Positions 45,125 through 53,024 of a stretch of 64,000 nucleotides of DNA are shown here, one piece after another. The DNA is from Bacillus inaquosorum KCTC 13429 (GTDB taxonomy: Bacteria; Bacillota; Bacilli; Bacillales; Bacillaceae), in the NCBI RefSeq assembly GCF_000332645.1, contig NZ_AMXN01000006.1:186001-250000 (forward strand). The letters run 5' to 3'. Both the position numbers and the translations under genes were made by a program. The notes under the pieces are model-generated. The model saw nothing but the letters and a program-made list of their open reading frames with translations. It was not told the DNA's origin and made no database searches. How positions within the stretch are numbered: the stretch's first letter is position 1; every line of letters starts with the position of its first letter.

Positions 45125-45760
45125 ATGTTTATTCCTGCCCCATTTAAACTTAACGAATCAGACGCTTATGATGTCATCCGGGAAAATGGTTTTGCGACGT
45201 TGTTCTCGATGCATGAAGGCATGCCGTTTGCAACCCATTTGCCGTTGCTGATAAGTGATGACAAAGCCTGCTTATACGGTCATTTTGCTTTGCAGAATCC
45301 TCAATGGAAGGACATCGTCGGCCAATCCGTTTTGGCTGTTTTTCATGGTCCCCATTGCTATATCTCGCCATCGTGGTATGAGACGAATAAAGCCGTCCCG
45401 ACATGGAATTACGTTACGGTCCACGTTTATGGAGAAGTGGAGCTTTTAGAGGATGAAAAAGAATTAGCAGACTCTATGAAAGACTTGGTATTGAAGTATG
45501 AAAGCCCGGATAGCTCATACAAACTAGAAGATGTCGATCCTGCATTTTTGGCGGGCATGAACAAAGGAGTGAAAGGGTTCAAAATCAATATCAGCAAAAT
45601 AGAGGGGAAAGCGAAGCTGAGTCAAAATCATTCACTGCTACGGCAAACGTTAGTGATGAATCAGCTTAATCAGATCCCGCATACCGGCGAACAGAAAATC
45701 TCCGGTTTGATGAAGGAAAATATCAATAAAAAAGAGAGAGAAGGCGTCTCAGGCAAATAG
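45125..45760 (+). CDS. PaiB-like FMN-binding negative regulator family protein
   Basis: 211 residues matching the PaiB family: [20 protein letters not shown], the [21 protein letters not shown] strand pair, [25 protein letters not shown] and a C-terminal [18 protein letters not shown]. The fold is an FMN-binding split barrel. PaiB was described as a repressor of protease and sporulation genes, but family members may be flavin or heme enzymes. The ATG follows AGAAGGGAGATTGGTTT. Divergent from a MocR regulator. Confidence 0.88.
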   Translation: MFIPAPFKLNESDAYDVIRENGFATLFSMHEGMPFATHLPLLISDDKACLYGHFALQNPQWKDIVGQSVLAVFHGPHCYISPSWYETNKAVPTWNYVTVHVYGEVELLEDEKELADSMKDLVLKYESPDSSYKLEDVDPAFLAGMNKGVKGFKINISKIEGKAKLSQNHSLLRQTLVMNQLNQIPHTGEQKISGLMKENINKKEREGVSGK

Positions 45761-45768
45761 CCTGTTAA

Positions 45769-45954
45769 GACAATTTAAAAGATTATATCGGTCATGAACT
45801 TTTCAATAAAAAGGAGCTATCTGAAATTGGGCTGGAGCGAATGGATCAATATTTTCTGTATCATAGCATGAGGATCAATCATGGGATATCAATGATTGAC
45901 CCACTAGCATATCAGTATTCCTCACTTCATCATAATGCAGTGCAAAACCCCTGA
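45769..45954 (+). pseudogene. Unidentified coding remnant
   Basis: A 61-codon stop-bounded frame: DNLKDYIGHELFNKKELSE, then a segment containing MDQYFLYHSMRINHGISMID. Codon use looks coding, but it has neither a ribosome binding site nor a start that would keep the conserved-looking part. I do not recognise the family. Confidence 0.3.
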
Positions 45955-46073
45955 ATAAAGGAAGTTGGCAAACACGATCAGTTTGAAATTCATTGACATA
46001 AAAGCCAACGGCATGAAATAATACTCACAAGTAACATTACTTGTGAGTATCTTTTTGTAGGGGATGATCCTAA

Positions 46074-46673
46074 TTGAGAAGCAAAAAAGGACGTAAAGGG
46101 GAAGAAAGCCGGAAACGATTACTCAAAGCTGCTGCTAATGAATTTTCGATTCGGGGATTCCATGAGACGAAGGTAAGTGAAATTGTGAAAAGAGCCGGAC
46201 TGACGCAGCCTTCTTTTTATCTGTACTTTCAAAGCAAAGAAGCCATTTTTGAGGAGATAATCACTGATTTTCACTCTCGTGTAAGAAAGCTGACAGCGTC
46301 ACTTCTTCTGGAAAACGGATTAAATACGAATGATGTATCAAAGCGGGTGCTGTCTGCTGTGGAAACTGTTTTTCAATTTCTGGCTGAGGACAAGGATTTA
46401 ACCAAGATCGGCTTTTTTCTTAACCCAGAAGCGAAACAAATGAAAAAAGACTTGGCGATGGGTTTGAAAGAGAACTTAGAAGCAGAACAGCGGCTTGGTT
46501 ATTTTCGTTCTGACCTGGATATGGAAACGGTCGCTGAGTGTTTGATCGGCATGATCGAACATTTAACCGATTCATTTTTGTTAACCGGAATCAAAGATCC
46601 GGCAAGCCTCGCAGCACAGGTTGTGAATCTTTTAGTATACGGGATGCTTCCGAAAGGGAGTGACGTAAGATGA
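46074..46673 (+). CDS. ydgC: TetR-family regulator (YdgC-like)
   Basis: 199 residues. TetR helix-turn-helix about 12-58 (FSIRGFHETKVSEIVKRAGLTQPSFYLYFQSKEAIFEEII), helical ligand domain after. Start is TTG behind GGGGATGATCC. The next gene overlaps its stop by 4 nt (ATGA), so the two are translationally coupled. A TetR gene named ydgC lies at about this place in B. subtilis; the symbol is by position and class. Confidence 0.75.
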   Translation: MRSKKGRKGEESRKRLLKAAANEFSIRGFHETKVSEIVKRAGLTQPSFYLYFQSKEAIFEEIITDFHSRVRKLTASLLLENGLNTNDVSKRVLSAVETVFQFLAEDKDLTKIGFFLNPEAKQMKKDLAMGLKENLEAEQRLGYFRSDLDMETVAECLIGMIEHLTDSFLLTGIKDPASLAAQVVNLLVYGMLPKGSDVR

Positions 46674-47014
46674 TATCTATTATTATGAAGGCCAGTTTGG
46701 CAGCTTTTATGCTCGCGGGAGGCATCATAAAGGTGTTCCGCGCTCCCTTTCAAGTTGAGCATTGGCGGCATTATCAATATCCATTATGGTTTCTGACTGT
46801 TACTGGCATTCTTGAAATAGCCGGGGCACTTGCTATGACAGCGGGAATTTGGAATCGGTATGCAGCGTTTGGGGCAGGTGTGTTGTTTGTCGTTCTCATG
46901 GCGGGAGCAGTTCATGCACACGTTTTTCGAGCACGCCAATCGGTCCTCATGACGATCCCTGCGATGATCTGTTTGATTGTTTCTATCATTATAATCATTT
47001 GGGAGTCCACGTAA
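46670..47014 (+). CDS. ydgD: DoxX-like small membrane protein (YdgD-like)
   Basis: 114 residues, four helices of DoxX-like type: MKASLAAFMLAGGIIKVFRAPF, WFLTVTGILEIAGALAMTAGIW, AAFGAGVLFVVLMAGAVHAHVF and a C-terminal helix IPAMICLIVSIIIIIW. The HAH element in helix 3 is common in this family. It shares an operon with the upstream TetR gene, which probably represses it. Symbol by position only. Confidence 0.75.
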   Translation: MISIIMKASLAAFMLAGGIIKVFRAPFQVEHWRHYQYPLWFLTVTGILEIAGALAMTAGIWNRYAAFGAGVLFVVLMAGAVHAHVFRARQSVLMTIPAMICLIVSIIIIIWEST

Positions 47015-47060
47015 GCTATTTACTTAACAAACCAATTTGCAGGAGATCTCCTCCTCTTAT

Positions 47061-47096
47061 CGAATAATAGAAACAGGTATAAACCGAATAATAGAA
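47061..47096. repeat. 13-bp direct repeat upstream of the GNAT gene
   Basis: CGAATAATAGAAA occurs at 47061-47073 and 47084-47096, 23 bp apart. An AGGAGATCTCCT palindrome lies just before. Meaning unknown. Confidence 0.5.
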
Positions 47097-47165
47097 ATAG
47101 ATCTTCATTTGTACGTTATTCGTCCGGCACCGGCTGGACTTTTTTTCATAAAGGAGGAATGCAGG

Positions 47166-47639
47166 ATGGCGTTAACTTTGGAAGACATGAGTATGGAGGA
47201 GTTCGAAGCATTTCGCGGGATGTCCGTGCAAAATTATGCGAAACAAAACATACAATCGGGAACTTGGACGGAAAAAGAGGCGCTTGAGAAATCGGAGCAG
47301 GCATATGAGAACTTGATTCCGAATGGACGAAACAGCAGCAATCATTTCTTTTGGAACATCACAAATGAACAAGGGGAAAGGATGGGCTGGCTCTGGCTGT
47401 ATGCTGATCCGCTTCATCCGCAAAAGGAAGCGTTTATCTATTCCTTTGGATTGTATGAAGCCTTTCGCGGTAAAGGGCTGGCTCAATTGGCGCTTCAAAG
47501 TCTGGATGAAAGAGCAAGAGAGCTTGGTGCGGAAAGACTTGCTCTCCATGTGTTTGCGCATAACGAGACAGCCGTCTATCTTTATCAGAAGATGGGATAT
47601 GCCATGACCAATATACGTATGCGGAAACAGCTGTGCTGA
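47166..47639 (+). CDS. ydgE: GNAT-family N-acetyltransferase (YdgE-like)
   Basis: 157 residues. The acetyl-CoA-binding motif A reads YEAFRGKGLAQLALQSLDERARELGAERLALHVFAHNETAVYLYQKMGY, the complete core of the GNAT fold; the acceptor is unknown. The frame is open from 47037, but AAAGGAGG 8 nt before the ATG at 47166 fixes the start. Stands alone; a decayed HIT gene follows on the other strand. Symbol by position. Confidence 0.82.
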   Translation: MALTLEDMSMEEFEAFRGMSVQNYAKQNIQSGTWTEKEALEKSEQAYENLIPNGRNSSNHFFWNITNEQGERMGWLWLYADPLHPQKEAFIYSFGLYEAFRGKGLAQLALQSLDERARELGAERLALHVFAHNETAVYLYQKMGYAMTNIRMRKQLC

Positions 47640-47649
47640 TAATAGCTGC

Positions 47650-47790
47650 TTACTTAAGCGGTTTCCCAAACACAATATGCCAATGTAAATGTGGTAAGCC
47701 CCTAAGTTGGTGATCACACGGCATGCGCCCTTTTCTTCCATCACCATGGAAGCGACTTTTGATTCGCACCCATTAATTCAAGAAGCAAGT
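47650..47790 (-). pseudogene. Frameshifted C-terminal remnant of a HIT-family protein
   Basis: The minus strand reads VMEEKGACRVITNLG and, after a frame change, HLHWHIVFGKPLK and a stop at 47650. HLHWHIV is the histidine triad of HINT-like nucleotide hydrolases. The N-terminal half is lost. Confidence 0.75.
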
Positions 47791-48291
47791 CATGATCGTG
47801 CTCTTCCAGGGTGATCATGAGGAGATATGTTTCTTCGGGACAATATGGACTGGATAAAAAGGGTTTGTATGATAGTAAGCCAATACGTTATCTGCCTCTA
47901 ATACCTTATTTGCTTTGTTTTGCCGCTAAATACTTCATCACAGTAAAAGCCTTCAGTCATATGATCCACCCTCACTCTTTTCTTCATTACCTCCCTTCTA
48001 TATATGAGAAGTTTCCATTTGAACGATCGGGGCCGTACACCCTTGGTATGTTTTTGCCCCTGAACCCTTAGTCATTGCAGGCTTGATCGACGGCTAAAGG
48101 AGAGGTCTGCTTTAAACACAGCAAAAAAAGATTGACCTTAAATAATGTAAGGGGTTACAATTGAAACCAATTAGGAAAGACTTTCCCTATATTGAATGTA
48201 TTTTATAAATATTTTTAGGGGTTATTTTTTATCATTTAATGATATTGAAGAGAAAGACTTTCCTTATTTTCGCAGAATGGGAGTGGTACTG
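47791..48291. other. Intergenic, no supported gene
   Basis: Frames of 86 codons or fewer occur but none has a ribosome binding site or family features. The promoter of the downstream dehydrogenase gene should lie about 48140-48260; I could not pick it with confidence. Confidence 0.35.
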
Positions 48292-49317
48292 ATGGGAAAT
48301 GTACAGATTGGGCTATTAGGTGCGGGACGGATGGGAGCTTTTCACGGAGAAAGTATTGCGTTCCGTGTGAAGGGAGCAGATTTGTATGCAGTTGCAGATC
48401 CGGTTCCGGGGAATGCAGAAGCATTTGCAAAAGCAATCGGCTCAAATATTAAAGCGTTTACAGATCCGTTAGATATGCTGGAACATCCTGATATTGATGC
48501 GGTCATCATTGCTTCGCCGGCAAGGACGCATGCCGCAAACATTATTGCAGCGGCAAAGAAGGGGAAAGCTGTATTTTGTGAGAAACCGATGGCTGTCACG
48601 CTGGAAGAAGCGGATGAAGTCATAAGGATAGTAAATGAAGAGTCTATTCCGCTTCAAATCGGTTTTAACAGACGTTTTGCTAAAGGCTTTCGCAGTGCGT
48701 ATGAGGAAATCCGTGCAGGAAAAATTGGCACGCCTCAGTTAATGCGTTCCATCACAAGAGACCCGGCACTCGGCGATCCGACACCAATTCCACAATGGAC
48801 GATCTTCTTAGAGACGCTGATTCATGACTTTGATACGTTACTCTACCTCAATCCAAATGCGAAGCCGATTGAAGTCTATGCCGCGGCTGATGCGCTTGTC
48901 AGACCTGATTTTAAAGACAAAGGATTTTTGGATACTGCAGTTGTCACGATCAAATTTGATAACGGAGCGATTGCAACGGCGGAAGCGAACTTCCAAGCCG
49001 TTTATGGATATGATGTCCGCGGAGAAGTGTTCGGATCTGAAGGCATGCTGACCATCGGAGATATCCGCCATACAAACATGACAAGGTATAACAAAGACGG
49101 AGTCAGCTACAACACGATTCGCTACGATCAGGACTTATTATTTGATGCTTATGTTGATGAGTTACAATCATTTGTGGATGCCGTTCGAAATCATAAGCCA
49201 ACCTTAGTTACAGGCGAAGATGCGCGTGCAGCACTTGCTATTGCCGCAGCTTGTATAGAATCTTGCAAAACGAAGCAGCCTGTCACATTAAAAAACGGAG
49301 TGCCGCAAACGGTTTGA
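48292..49317 (+). CDS. Gfo/Idh/MocA dehydrogenase, IolX/IolG-like
   Basis: 341 residues. N-terminal Rossmann fold with GLLGAGRMGAFHGESIA; CEKPMAVTLEEA carries the catalytic Lys; the C-terminal domain has TLIHDFDTLLYL with the catalytic Asp/His region. Length and motifs match myo- or scyllo-inositol dehydrogenases such as IolX. The frame runs open from 48196, but GGGAG 8 nt before this ATG sets the start. It heads a cassette with a LacI regulator, a sugar transporter and a TIM-barrel isomerase. Confidence 0.87.
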   Translation: MGNVQIGLLGAGRMGAFHGESIAFRVKGADLYAVADPVPGNAEAFAKAIGSNIKAFTDPLDMLEHPDIDAVIIASPARTHAANIIAAAKKGKAVFCEKPMAVTLEEADEVIRIVNEESIPLQIGFNRRFAKGFRSAYEEIRAGKIGTPQLMRSITRDPALGDPTPIPQWTIFLETLIHDFDTLLYLNPNAKPIEVYAAADALVRPDFKDKGFLDTAVVTIKFDNGAIATAEANFQAVYGYDVRGEVFGSEGMLTIGDIRHTNMTRYNKDGVSYNTIRYDQDLLFDAYVDELQSFVDAVRNHKPTLVTGEDARAALAIAAACIESCKTKQPVTLKNGVPQTV

Positions 49318-49410
49318 GTTTTTGATAGAAGAAGCACCTTTTTAAAAAGAAATTCTGGTAAGCATTCGTTTATACTAGAGAGGATCTATTTTATAAAGGT
49401 GGCCTTCTTA

Positions 49411-50415
49411 ATGAAAACAACCATTTATGATGTTGCTAAGGAAGCAAACGTTTCAATCTCTACCGTTTCAAAGGTTCTTAATAATACCGGCAATATAAGC
49501 GAAAAAACGAAAAATAGAATTTGGAAAGTGATTGAGGAGCTTCAATATCAGCCAAGTGTTGTGACTTCAGCGAGAAAAATGATGAAGACCATCGGGCTGC
49601 TCATTCCTGACATCGCCAATCCGTTTATGGCCGAACTGGCCAGAGCTGTGGAGGACAGCGGCCGTAAAAAGGACTTCAGTGTCATCATATGCAGTACGGA
49701 CAATAATTCGCTGAGAGAAGAAGAATATATTACCATGCTGAAGCAAAAGCATGTAGACGGCATTATTGTGGCGACGGGTCTCAAAAACAGTCAGGCGATA
49801 CGCGAACTGATTGAAAGCGACATGCCGGTTGTCATGCTGTCGAGAGATATACCGCATCTGCCTGTAGACACTGTAGTGGCGGATGATTTTAAAGGGGGAT
49901 ACGAGGCAGCTGTCCATTTAGCCCAATTAGGGCATACAAATATAGCTGTCATAGCAGAAAAGATTAACAATACATCAATCAAAAATCGTGTCATTGGCTT
50001 TAAAGAAGGACTGCAGGTTTCAGGAATCCAAATTGATGAATCAGCTATTCTGGACTGTCCATATGACTTGTCAGCCAGTAAAGACATCAGTTTAAAGCTG
50101 CTTAATCAAAAACATAGGCCGACGGCTGTCTTTGTGACGACTGAGCTGCTTGCTTTAGGCGTTTTGCAGGCTGCAAGGCAGCTTCATATTTCTATTCCTT
50201 CATCCCTTTCTCTAATTGGGTTTGACAACAGCGTCCTTGCAAAGATCAGTGATCCCCAATTGACGACTATCGCACAGCCGACTGAAGAAATGGGAGAAAA
50301 GGCAATTGAACTGCTGATGGACGGCATGGCCAATTCAAAACAAAAGAAAGTGATACAGCGCGTGATGCTGTCTCCTTCATTAATAGTGCGGGATTCAACG
50401 GCGTCACTGTTATGA
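49411..50415 (+). CDS. LacI-family repressor of the polyol cassette
   Basis: 334 residues. LacI helix-turn-helix at about 1-60 (TIYDVAKEANVSISTVSKVLNNTGNISEKTKNRI, then hinge helix) and a periplasmic-binding-like effector domain (about 62-334). The ATG follows AAAGGTGG at 8 nt; an in-frame GTG at 49399 overlaps that site. It lies between the dehydrogenase and transporter genes in the same direction and most likely represses the cassette in the absence of its sugar. Confidence 0.9.
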   Translation: MKTTIYDVAKEANVSISTVSKVLNNTGNISEKTKNRIWKVIEELQYQPSVVTSARKMMKTIGLLIPDIANPFMAELARAVEDSGRKKDFSVIICSTDNNSLREEEYITMLKQKHVDGIIVATGLKNSQAIRELIESDMPVVMLSRDIPHLPVDTVVADDFKGGYEAAVHLAQLGHTNIAVIAEKINNTSIKNRVIGFKEGLQVSGIQIDESAILDCPYDLSASKDISLKLLNQKHRPTAVFVTTELLALGVLQAARQLHISIPSSLSLIGFDNSVLAKISDPQLTTIAQPTEEMGEKAIELLMDGMANSKQKKVIQRVMLSPSLIVRDSTASLL

Positions 50416-50465
50416 CCCTTTTGGTATTTTGGGGGATCTTTCTCTTAAACGAAGGGATCTCCCTT

Positions 50466-50481
50466 ACTTAAACGTTAAATA
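50466..50481 (+). promoter_or_regulatory. Candidate LacI-family operator
   Basis: TTAAACGTTAAA has the central CG and near-dyad form of LacI/CcpA-family operators and lies 22 bp before the transporter start. Confidence 0.35.
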
Positions 50482-50502
50482 CAATCAGTCGGAGGTGTCT
50501 TG

Positions 50503-51846
50503 ATGACATCCAAAAAGGTCTATATCAGTTTTATTTATTTTTTCGGCGCATTAGGAGGTTTGCTGTTCGGGTACGATACGGGTGTAATATCCGGCGCGCT
50601 GCTGTTTATTAGAGAAGACATGGAGCTGACTCCATTTTTAGAAGGATTGGTTGTCAGCGGAGTACTGATTGGCGCTTTAGCCGGAGCAGCCTTTTGTGGA
50701 AGATTTTCCGACCGCTATGGCAGGAAAAAAACAATCATCTGGCTCGGTGTGCTTTTTACAATTGGAGCCATTGGAACAGGCTTGGCTCATAATATCGGAA
50801 TATTATTACTATTCAGAATAGAATTAGGTGTAGCGGTTGGAGGAGCTTCGGCAATTGTTCCTTTGTATCTGTCAGAAATGGCGCCTGCCGCGATCAGAGG
50901 CAGAATCGCTTCATTGAATACATTGATGAATTCTTTCGGGATTCTCATGGCGTATATTGTAAACTTTGTTTTTTCATCTTCCGGCAGGTGGGATTTGATG
51001 CTCGTATTAGCAGTGATTCCCTCCGTCATTCTCATGGCCGGCATGTTTTTTATGCCTGAAAGCCCGCGGTGGGTGCTGCAGAAAAGAAGTGAGGATGAAG
51101 CGCGCCATATTTTGCTTCTGACGAGAGATCCGAAAACAATCGATGCTGAGATCCGCAGTATGAAGGAGATCAAGACGGAAGAGCGTGTTTCAATATCAAC
51201 ATTATTATCTCCGGCAATCAGGCCGATCTTATTTATCGGTATTGGGATCGCCATCTTTCAGCAAGTGATAGGCACGAATACGATTATTTATTATACACCG
51301 ACCATCTTAGAAAATGCGGGATTCGGCGCTGCCAGTGCCATTGCAGGAACCATAGGCATCGGCATTATCAATGTCTTATTTACGATCATTGGCTTGCTGC
51401 TGATTGATAGGATAGGGCGAAGAAATCTTATGCTGATTGGCAATGTCGGAATGTCTTTGGCACTTGGTATTTTGGGTGTCAGTACGCTATTCTTTCATGC
51501 ACCCGGGTGGCTGCTGTTATCCTGCTTATGCTTGTTTATGGTAGCGTATTCAGCGAGCTGGGGAATGGTCGTTTGGGTTGTGCTGGCTGAAATTTTTCCG
51601 TTGCAGGTCAGGGGAACGGCGCTGGGAATTGCTAGTACCTGTCTGTGGCTGGCAAATATTGCAGTGTCGCTGTCCTTTCCGCTGCTTTTAGATCTGATCG
51701 GTACAGGTTCTTTATTTCTCATGTACGGCGCCATTGGCATTCTTGCCTTTCTCTTTGTTTATCAATATGTGCCGGAGACTAAAGGCAAATCATTGGAACA
51801 GATTGAAGGAGAAATCATGTCAAAGAATACAGCTTCATCTTTCTAA
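50503..51846 (+). CDS. MFS sugar/polyol:H+ symporter
   Basis: 447 residues, 12 helices of the sugar porter family: GGLLFGYDTGVISGALLFI, GRFSDRYGRKKTI, PESPRWVL, QQVIGTNTIIYYTP and the final PETKGKSLEQIE, all diagnostic. Close in type to B. subtilis IolT, CsbC and YwtG. The ATG 7 nt after CGGAGG is used. Co-directional with the dehydrogenase and isomerase genes, it is the likely importer of their substrate. Confidence 0.92.
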   Translation: MTSKKVYISFIYFFGALGGLLFGYDTGVISGALLFIREDMELTPFLEGLVVSGVLIGALAGAAFCGRFSDRYGRKKTIIWLGVLFTIGAIGTGLAHNIGILLLFRIELGVAVGGASAIVPLYLSEMAPAAIRGRIASLNTLMNSFGILMAYIVNFVFSSSGRWDLMLVLAVIPSVILMAGMFFMPESPRWVLQKRSEDEARHILLLTRDPKTIDAEIRSMKEIKTEERVSISTLLSPAIRPILFIGIGIAIFQQVIGTNTIIYYTPTILENAGFGAASAIAGTIGIGIINVLFTIIGLLLIDRIGRRNLMLIGNVGMSLALGILGVSTLFFHAPGWLLLSCLCLFMVAYSASWGMVVWVVLAEIFPLQVRGTALGIASTCLWLANIAVSLSFPLLLDLIGTGSLFLMYGAIGILAFLFVYQYVPETKGKSLEQIEGEIMSKNTASSF

Positions 51847-51861
51847 AAGGGGGATTTCAAT

Positions 51862-52683
51862 ATGGGAAGAGAATATGGGTTATGCTTATGGACTTTCGGC
51901 AGCATTCCGTTTGAACAAAAATGCCGGCTGGCTGCAGAAATCGGAGTAGATGGGGTTGAGATCGAAGGGGATATTTCGCTGAATCCGAAAGACATTGCCG
52001 AAACATTGGCTGCTCATCAAGTAAAGGTTTTATCGGTAACGCCAAGGAATGTGGATATTTCAAGTGCGAATGAAGAAGTTCGGTCAAAGGCTGTACAGTA
52101 TTTCTTGGATTTACTGGATTGGGCTGCGGATGCAGGCGCCCCCCGTATCTGTCTTCACGGCGATGTCGGTAAAGTGAGAGGGAGCGGTGATGATGCCCGG
52201 GATTGGAGTTTATTGGTCGAAGGCGCTAAAAAAATCATGGCCAAAGCGGAGGAATTACAGATTCAGGTCGTATTCGAAGTATTAAACCGGTACGAAAATC
52301 ATCAAGTGGTCACTGGCAAAGAAGCGTTACAATTCATACGTGATGTCAATAGCCCCAATCTCGAAGTTCTTCTCGATGCGTATCATATGAACATAGAAGA
52401 AGCTGATCCTGTGAAGGCCATTAAATTGGCAGGACAGAAACTCGGAGTCTATCACGTGGCCGATTCAAATCGCCAGGCGATAGGAAACGGCCATGCGAAT
52501 CTCAAAGAGCAAATCGAAGCGCTCAATTTTATCGGTTATAAAGGCCCGATTATTATGGAGATGGTGGCGGCTGGACCGGATCCGTTTACTCCGATTAAAG
52601 GAAATGCCTATTTGGAAGTAGTGGCAGGGTATTATAAGTCATCATTAGAGACATTAAGGTCATGGGAAGGCTTGAAAATATAA
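51862..52683 (+). CDS. Sugar phosphate isomerase/epimerase-like TIM-barrel protein
   Basis: 273 residues of the xylose-isomerase-like/AP-endonuclease-2 superfamily: GVDGVEIEGDI, VFEVLNRYE with a metal-binding Glu, VLLDAYHMNIEEAD with Asp/His ligands, and a late IIMEMVA Glu. IolI, IolH and ketose 3-epimerases have this pattern. The ATG follows AAGGGGGATTTCAAT, 15 bp after the transporter stop, so they share an operon. Presumably an inosose or ketose isomerase. Confidence 0.88.
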   Translation: MGREYGLCLWTFGSIPFEQKCRLAAEIGVDGVEIEGDISLNPKDIAETLAAHQVKVLSVTPRNVDISSANEEVRSKAVQYFLDLLDWAADAGAPRICLHGDVGKVRGSGDDARDWSLLVEGAKKIMAKAEELQIQVVFEVLNRYENHQVVTGKEALQFIRDVNSPNLEVLLDAYHMNIEEADPVKAIKLAGQKLGVYHVADSNRQAIGNGHANLKEQIEALNFIGYKGPIIMEMVAAGPDPFTPIKGNAYLEVVAGYYKSSLETLRSWEGLKI

Positions 52684-52686
52684 AGA

Positions 52687-52714
52687 AAAAAGGACAACGG
52701 CTGTTGTCCTTTTT
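52687..52714 (+). terminator. Intrinsic terminator of the polyol cassette
   Basis: AAAAGGACAAC / GTTGTCCTTTT stem with a 4-nt loop and T-run. Confidence 0.88.
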
Positions 52715-52998
52715 AATGAAAATCAACATCGATTTTATTTTTATTGCCTTGCGTTAACTTAGGCATTCTGACGACCAGTACTCCATTCGTGTAGGTTGCT
52801 TTTACACCTTCGTGAGAAACAGCTGCCAGCAGTGTCACGGTTCTGTGGAAGCTGCCCGCGTAACGTTCTTTTCGATCCCGGGAATATCGCATGTAGCCAC
52901 CACTTCATTTTCAGTTTGGTGTACATCCACTTTTATGCTGCCTAGAACCTCCTGTGTGTCTATTTCGTTTATCAGTATTTTTTGCTTTTTTGTGTTCT
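52713..52998 (-). pseudogene. cotP: Decayed spore coat protein gene cotP (Hsp20 family)
   Basis: On the minus strand, VLGSIKVDVHQTENEVVATCDIPGIEKN is followed by a frameshift and deletion, then YAGSFHRTVTLLAAVSHEG and TYTNGVLVVRMPKLT to the stop at 52713. These are the start and end of an alpha-crystallin domain. The middle strands and the N-terminal arm are missing. CotP of B. subtilis is this type and lies in this neighbourhood. Confidence 0.8.
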
Positions 52999-53024
52999 AT
53001 ATTGTTTTAGAGGTCCTCACGGCT

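Noticed and set aside
47811..48071. 86-codon plus-strand ORF after the HIT remnant
   Set aside because: No ribosome binding site, no family features; composition unlike the real genes nearby.
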